Below are positions 33,401 through 38,315 of a DNA stretch of 38,315 nucleotides, piece after piece. Each line of letters begins with the position of its first letter. Position 1 is the first letter of the stretch. The stretch comes from Chloromonas sp. AAM2 (taxonomy: Eukaryota > Chlorophyta > Chlorophyceae > Chlamydomonadales > Chlamydomonadaceae): positions 2,398-40,712 of the forward strand of contig QAXH01005304.1 in the NCBI GenBank assembly GCA_004335635.1, read 5' to 3'. A program made the translations under genes and the position numbers. The notes under the pieces are model-generated. The model worked only from the letters and a program-made list of their open reading frames with translations, had not been told where the DNA came from and searched no databases.

Positions 33401-35251
33401 TTGATGGGTGCCTGACAGGTGCCAGGCCGGCCTCCTGTGCAGCTTGTGATGCCTGGCTGGCTGGCTGTTCCGGAGCGGGCGGCCCGTCTGCTGGCACCAG
33501 GGATGGCAGGCCGCGCACCCGTGTGGGCAGGAGTGTGGGCAGGGGCAGGAGGGTGGCGCGGGAGGGGCTGGCAGCTCGGTCCCGGCTGGCAATGGGACTG
33601 CGGAGCACAAGCATGGCACATGAGCAACGTTGGGTATTCCATGGAGCAGTGCACGTTGTGCCTGTAACACAATGGCGTGCGCAAGCGTCCACGTGTGGTC
33701 ATGTCTCAAGAAACTTGACATTTACGTATCAGCACATAACTGCACGCCATCAATGATCAGCTGCCTGTTTGGTGGCATGCCAGCAATACATGCTCCTAAT
33801 GCCTATGGTGCCATCCCGCAAACAGTTGCTGTTGCTTACCTTGTGTCTGCTGCCTCCTGCATGGCATCCAGCCACGCATACACCTGAGCCCAGGAGTCAC
33901 CGCATCGCAGGATGATCTCCTCGCCAAACGCACCAACAAGATACACAAGGCGAGTCTGGCCGTCGTATCTGCAAGGCATAACACACCATTCGCTGTAGTC
34001 ATGCCATGCCAGGATTAGGAATGAGCACGTAGGCCGCATGCCATGCCAGGGTGGATTGACATCAGGAGTTGCGGCGTCATGCCTGATGTGGCACACAATT
34101 CAGCCACGGGACTCACTGTCCTCACCGGGCACACGCAGCGGTTGAATGCAAGGGTACGATTTGCCGCGGCTGTGCAGAAGTTGGGCCATCAAGGAGCAGC
34201 AGCCTCCTTGGCACGATCACCTGCATTCGGTCAGGCCTGAGTGAGATAGGGGTGAGGCCGAGGTAAGGCAATGCTTGACATGCTGAGCCTGACCACAGGT
34301 TGCCATGGCTCAGGCCAGTTTCACGTCAGCCAGCAGTGCACTGACTGGACTGATGCATTTCAGAAATGGCCTTACCGCATGCCGGGGTGAGAAGCCAGAC
34401 AAGCCACGTTTGAACACCCGGCCCTCCATGATGGGGGTGGCGTTGAACATGGAGCCGTCAAAGCTTCCCAGCGTGACAGACGCAAAGGCCATCCTGAGAG
34501 CACACGACCAAGGCAAGGGCTTGAAACTGGTGCTGAGTAGGGTGCACACAGGCCTGCGTGCTCCAAGATTCAATGTGCATTTACCTGAACAGTCGGTTGT
34601 CCTCTGCGTTTAGAAAGTCCACAAGTAGCCGCCTGCATTTGCAACGCAACAGGTGTCAGTCTCAGCAGATCTGACACGTGTAAGAATGCTTCATTAAGGG
34701 TCCAGCTTGAGACTGCACTCTGCTGGCTGCGCCCTGCAGACAGTTACTGTTCGAGGCGCCCTGTAGACAGTTTATATCAGGCACATGTCCAACTCAGAAA
34801 GTTGGAGTCTCACGTGCTTGATGGTTTACAGGCTATGATGAGGCTGCAAGGCTCCGCCTCATCAAATGCCACTGCATGTACGTCCTTCAGGTAGATCAGC
34901 TGGGCGACGGTGGCTTTCCTCAGCAGGCGCACGGAGCTCGAGCCAGGGGGCGAGACAGGATCGAAATGGAGGATCCGAGGTTTGCAGGCCACGGATGTCC
35001 GTGTGCCAATCACTTGTGTTTGGACCCTGCAATTCATTATGAACGCAGTCATGTTTGCTTGGCCGCCATGTACACGGTGTTGCAGGCTCGGGCGGCTAGG
35101 GTTCTGGTGGGCGGCATGACGCCCACCATGTGACCGCTACACAATGCAAATAATCCCCATTTCAGCGGAAAACCTTCAGAAATACGAATGGAGGCTATCA
35201 GCATAGACAGCAAGTGAAAGGCACTCACGGAAAGGAAAAGAATCGATGCAT
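30462..35251 (-). CDS. PH-domain protein with a very long disordered C-terminal region (8 exons, about 1253 aa)
   Basis: Exons: 35229-35251, 34814-35026, 34585-34632, 34376-34493, 34126-34220, 33840-33968, 30462-33597, with all phases matching (seven coding pieces; an upstream non-coding exon is possible). Residues about 116-208 fit a pleckstrin-homology fold: an EGRVFKRG first strand, RHAVIVPRRLLLLD, PRQIVPLHS, then RLVYLVGAFGEEIILRC and a final amphipathic helix with DSWAQVYAWLDAMQEAA. Such domains bind phosphoinositides or protein partners. Residues about 20-100 (KPRILHFDP, YLKDVHAVAFDEAE, SLIIACKP, RLLVDFLNAEDNRLF) look like a second PH-like module, less surely. The last exon is one 3.1-kb frame rich in Ser, Gln, His, Ala and Pro with no recognisable domain. 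A more ordered C-terminus is suggested by GWLQTLLHDLNSGGITAESF near the stop. The ATG was chosen because exon 35229-35251 is the only upstream piece giving phase 2 into the next exon. No family name is offered. Confidence 0.8.
30573..30617. repeat. 22/23-bp duplication within coding sequence
   Basis: GGTTCGCC(A)GGATTGGCAACC is present twice in tandem. The unit is not a multiple of 3, so the two copies are read in different frames (VANPGEP, then RLPIRRT) near the C-terminus of the PH-domain protein. Confidence 0.85.
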
Positions 35252-36144
35252 TGGACTGGCTTCGGCTGTGGCAGCTAATGTCCAATGTTCACCATGTGTT
35301 GTCCACCAGCAGCAGTGCTGCGCCTGTAAACCTGGTATTCCGCGAGTTCCAACCGGCTTCGAGATTCAGTACCAAGTATGATATGTAGTACCGCCGTCTG
35401 TACCTGCTGCGGGACACGCAATGCAGCTACGCGTGGTGGAGAATTAAGTGCGCTGTAAGCAGAGATTGAAGCAGAAAAGGAGCTGAACTGTTCAGCATTT
35501 GTGCCAAAAACATGTGTGTGCGACTTGTGGAGTTACGTGTCTGCGCCCACCCAGTCTCCTTGGGAAGCTGAACCGTCGCGATCCAAATTTTGCCTTCCGG
35601 GGCTACAAACCTCCGCTTCATGCAGAGGATTCATCCGAACCCATTCCGAGCACATGCAAACAAGCCTGGCAGGTGACTCGCCGTACCAGCGCCCAAACGT
35701 CAGTTAGCCCCTTCGCATCAAAAGTCCCTCTGTACGCTCACATTTGGGCAGTGATATTGCAACACCCGTGCGCCTCTGGTTGGGCACCAAGTTGAATCCT
35801 GATGCGCTTTGTGCATTCAATCTTCACAGAAAACCTTTGCGTAGCCACACTTTATACCTCCCTGTGAGATCCTCAATCGTTGAGCCAGCGCCGACATCCT
35901 GGTAAATTCCTTTGACAAGAAACTTTGTGTTTGCGTGGTCACAAAGATGTGATTACACGATTTCCAACCAATTCCATAACCGCAATGCAAGCTTGACCGT
36001 ACACGAGCTTCCTATGCGCCAATCTCTTGATCATCGGATCTAGCACATCCAGCATGAATCGCACTAAAGCTGGCTGAACTCAGGTGGTACTAGCACTGAC
36101 AAACATTTTGGGCCAGCTGGAGCCTGGGCGCCCTAGCCGCTGCC
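35252..36144. promoter_or_regulatory. divergent intergenic region between the PH gene and the right-edge gene
   Basis: The PH gene is transcribed leftward from 35251 and the partial gene rightward from about 36145, so promoters of both should lie here. Open frames on both strands (for example 35427-35621 minus and 35499-35795 plus) have no splice or domain support. I cannot exclude an upstream exon. A TATAAA-like element reads on the minus strand near 35850, too far from the ATG to assign. Confidence 0.4.
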
Positions 36145-38315
36145 ATGGATCAGCAATTTAGCAGTGCAGCTCAAAATCTTGAGAATGTGCTGTGTAAGGG
36201 GCTTGGCGTGGGTGCACCAAGCGCTGTTATCAGGAACATGAAGGTCAAGAACCTGAAACAGGGCATGGCGGAACCCTTTCCTGAGGTGAATCGTGCGAAT
36301 ACGACATTCATACGTGTGCATCAATCCTGAACCACTGTTGTCCGGCGCAATCCGTTCCAAGCTAAGAAGTTGCAAAATGATGCGCAGGAGAATTACAACC
36401 AAGCAGTCCGCGAGTTGCAGTCCTTGGCTCCTGATCCGCTGGCGCTCGAGCGCCAGCTGACAAAGCTTGAGGCTCGGGGGTGAGGCATGGTCTGCATTTT
36501 TTGAATTCGCCAGGCGGGATTGGATTTCGCAATGGCTTAACCAGACATGCATGCCATGATCGCAGCACACGTGGCCTGAAGGAGTTCGTAGGCCTTCTGC
36601 ACCTCCTTGCCTCAGATGATGGGCTCCAGGTGCTCACCCAAGGCCCCTTCAGCACAGATGCTGCACGGCACACCCCTACCAGCACCAGGCCCGCAGCTCC
36701 TGTGCACAACGGTGCAACAGCAAAAACACCACCACACCTACAACAGCAGCCACCTGCTCTTGGATCCAACGTCTCAGCTCGGCCTAGCCATTCAGAATTC
36801 CAGGTGCAGCCTACTGCAGCATTGCAGGGCATCATGCGAGCAGCTCCAACGCATGGCACTGCAGCTGTCATAGGCGCACATCCTGTCTCTTTGAGCAGGC
36901 CAGCAACCGAAGCCGCTGCCCACTCAGGAATGGACGTCGACCAGCCAGCATCTCGCCTGGGTGCACCTGCCATTCGCCAGGCCCCCAACGCCATGCTGAC
37001 TGCCCCACATGCATTTGCAGTGACACCACATGCACAGCCAACGGAAGCAAGGCTGCCTCAGGCAGCAGCACATGCACCCCATGCAACGTCACAAGGGCCA
37101 GCCAGAGCTTTGCATGCACCTCAGGCGGCATCCCATGTGCTCCCAGCTGCAGCCTCAGACTTGCCAGGCAGGGACAGATTGCCCACAGGCTCTTCCTTCA
37201 CCCAACGAACTGCAGCCAATGATGCCAGCGGCGCACATGCGCAGCCCAGTCATATCCTACACCAGGTGAGAGTCAGCCCACAAGACAGCTGCAGCTTGGT
37301 CTTGCCCGTCAACCAACAATGCTAGATACTGCTCAGTTTTGACACGGTCAGGGCAATGACGGTCACTTGGCATGAGCATGCATCACACGTGTCCGCCGCC
37401 TGCCTTGGTGCTGCTACAGGGAGAAGTGCAGCTGCCTGCCCCGCGGTTTCCCGAGCGTCAGGCTCCCCCAGTGCCCGGCTTGAGCATGGCACGTGCGCCC
37501 CACAGCAGCCCCTCCACACCCCAGCCCAGGATACCCAGCCCCGGCGGACTGTTCAGTGTGCAACAGGAGGGCGGCCTCCAGGAGACCCCTGACACGCCCT
37601 TGACAGTGAGTAGACCCACACGTGCGCATGGCCATGGCTGACCATTGGGGTTGAAAGGCTAATGGTCCTCAGCGGCACGTCTGTCCTGTGCGTTGGTGTT
37701 GCGCAGGCGCCTGTGCGCGACCTGCTGGACTGTCTGCCGGGGTGGAACGCATCGCGACCGCACCTGACTGGGCTGGACCTGGTCCTGACAGCGGGGCAGG
37801 CGGGGCACAGGGCGGGGCCGGAGCAGCGGGAGGCGCTGGGGGGGCTGCCGGCGGGGGCACAGGAGGTGGCAGGTGGGCTGGGCAGAGCGGATAGGCAAGG
37901 TTAAAAGGCCAGGCTCAAAGGTTAAGACACGCACAACGTAGAAGGGCAGAAGCCTTTATCAGCAGCCATGCCAGGCTGGCAGGAACAGACAGGTCAGGAT
38001 GGTCAGCAGCCAGTATGCTACCACTTGCACGGGTTGGCAGGCATTGTTGGGCATGCCAAAGAACCGAGACCTGCTGGATGAACCTGTAGGGAAACACGAG
38101 GGATACTTGCATGGCAGCCCAGCCCTGCAGACTGCTGGTCCAGCCGATTCTGAAAACAGGTAAATCCCACAAAGCGTGTGTGGGTCCAACAGCATTGGTG
38201 CTCCCGGGAAATCATCATCATTCATCATTACACAGCTTCTCATGCTTCAACCCACGGTACCGCAGGACCAACCAGCTAGGCGCTCAACAGCAGCCAACAT
38301 CCCCATCCCAAGCAA
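36145..38315 (+). CDS. unrecognised Pro/Ala/Gln-rich protein, 3' end outside window
   Basis: Best-supported exons are 36566-37265, 37420-37605 and 37707-37865, all phase 0 at their 3' ends, with good GTGAG donors at the first two. Upstream, an exon ending 36479 (donor GTGAGG, phase 2) joins exactly to 36566 and gives LEARGTRGLKEFVGLLHLL, so exon 36388-36479 is likely. The proposed first exon 36145-36285 starts in a good context (GCTGCCATGG), but its donor (GAG/GTGAAT) is only one option. Exon 38266-38315 at the right edge follows a CCGCAG acceptor. The middle of the protein is low-complexity (Ala, Pro, Gln, His) and may be disordered. APVRDLLDCLPGWNAS in the third strong exon looks more ordered. 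I do not recognise a family and propose no function. The gene is divergent from the PH gene. Confidence 0.5.

Noticed and set aside
36482..36556. A plus-strand frame reading GEAWSAFFEFARRDWISQW, resembling a retroelement protein after a frameshift
   Set aside because: It lies within what is better explained as an 86-bp intron (GTGAGG donor at 36480, GCAG acceptor ending 36565) whose removal joins two frames in phase.
1..38315. Bacterial operon or phage/defence-island interpretation
   Set aside because: Pervasive phase-matched spliceosomal introns and eukaryotic protein families exclude it.

Overview
This is a eukaryotic nuclear window, not a bacterial one. Coding sequence is broken into many short exons. 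They can be joined by hand at GT..AG borders (acceptors mostly TGCAG, donors mostly GTGAG/GTAAG) with matching codon phase. GC-rich exons, dense short introns, many minisatellites in introns, and TGTAA near the likely 3' ends of two genes all point to a chlorophyte green alga. A chlamydomonadalean, perhaps Haematococcus-like, is my best guess; that is inference only.

Layout. Positions 1-5373 hold repeats, one dispersed repeat copy and a possible SEC63-like exon fragment, but no complete gene I can support. At 5374-10203 (-) is a complete 14-exon ABC-F ATPase of the ABCF2/ARB1 type (616 aa). A second copy of the dispersed repeat sits in one of its introns. Positions 10204-12999 are non-coding. 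At 13000-20055 (-) is a 14-exon, proline/glycine/glutamine-rich coiled-coil protein (about 1118 aa, tentatively CSPP1-like) with an apparent +1 frameshift in its largest exon. At 20561-28657 (+) is a 19-exon dynamin-superfamily GTPase (about 1150 aa) with recognisable G1, G3 and G4 motifs and an acidic tail. It is divergent from the coiled-coil gene. Positions 28658-30461 are a convergent 3' region. At 30462-35251 (-) is an 8-exon PH-domain protein (about 1253 aa) whose last 3.1-kb exon encodes a long disordered region. At 36145-38315 (+) is a partial, unrecognised Pro/Ala/Gln-rich gene that runs off the right edge.

The five genes do not form an obvious pathway. The ABC-F protein should act on ribosomes. 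The coiled-coil protein is plausibly cytoskeletal, centriolar or ciliary. The GTPase and the PH protein are plausibly membrane-associated. I found no operon, CRISPR array, tRNA or rRNA, and nothing that makes a convincing multi-gene novel system. The points most worth checking are the two-copy hairpin repeat, the GC-AG intron, the ATG-only first coding exon, the frameshift in the coiled-coil gene and the divergent P-loop of the GTPase.
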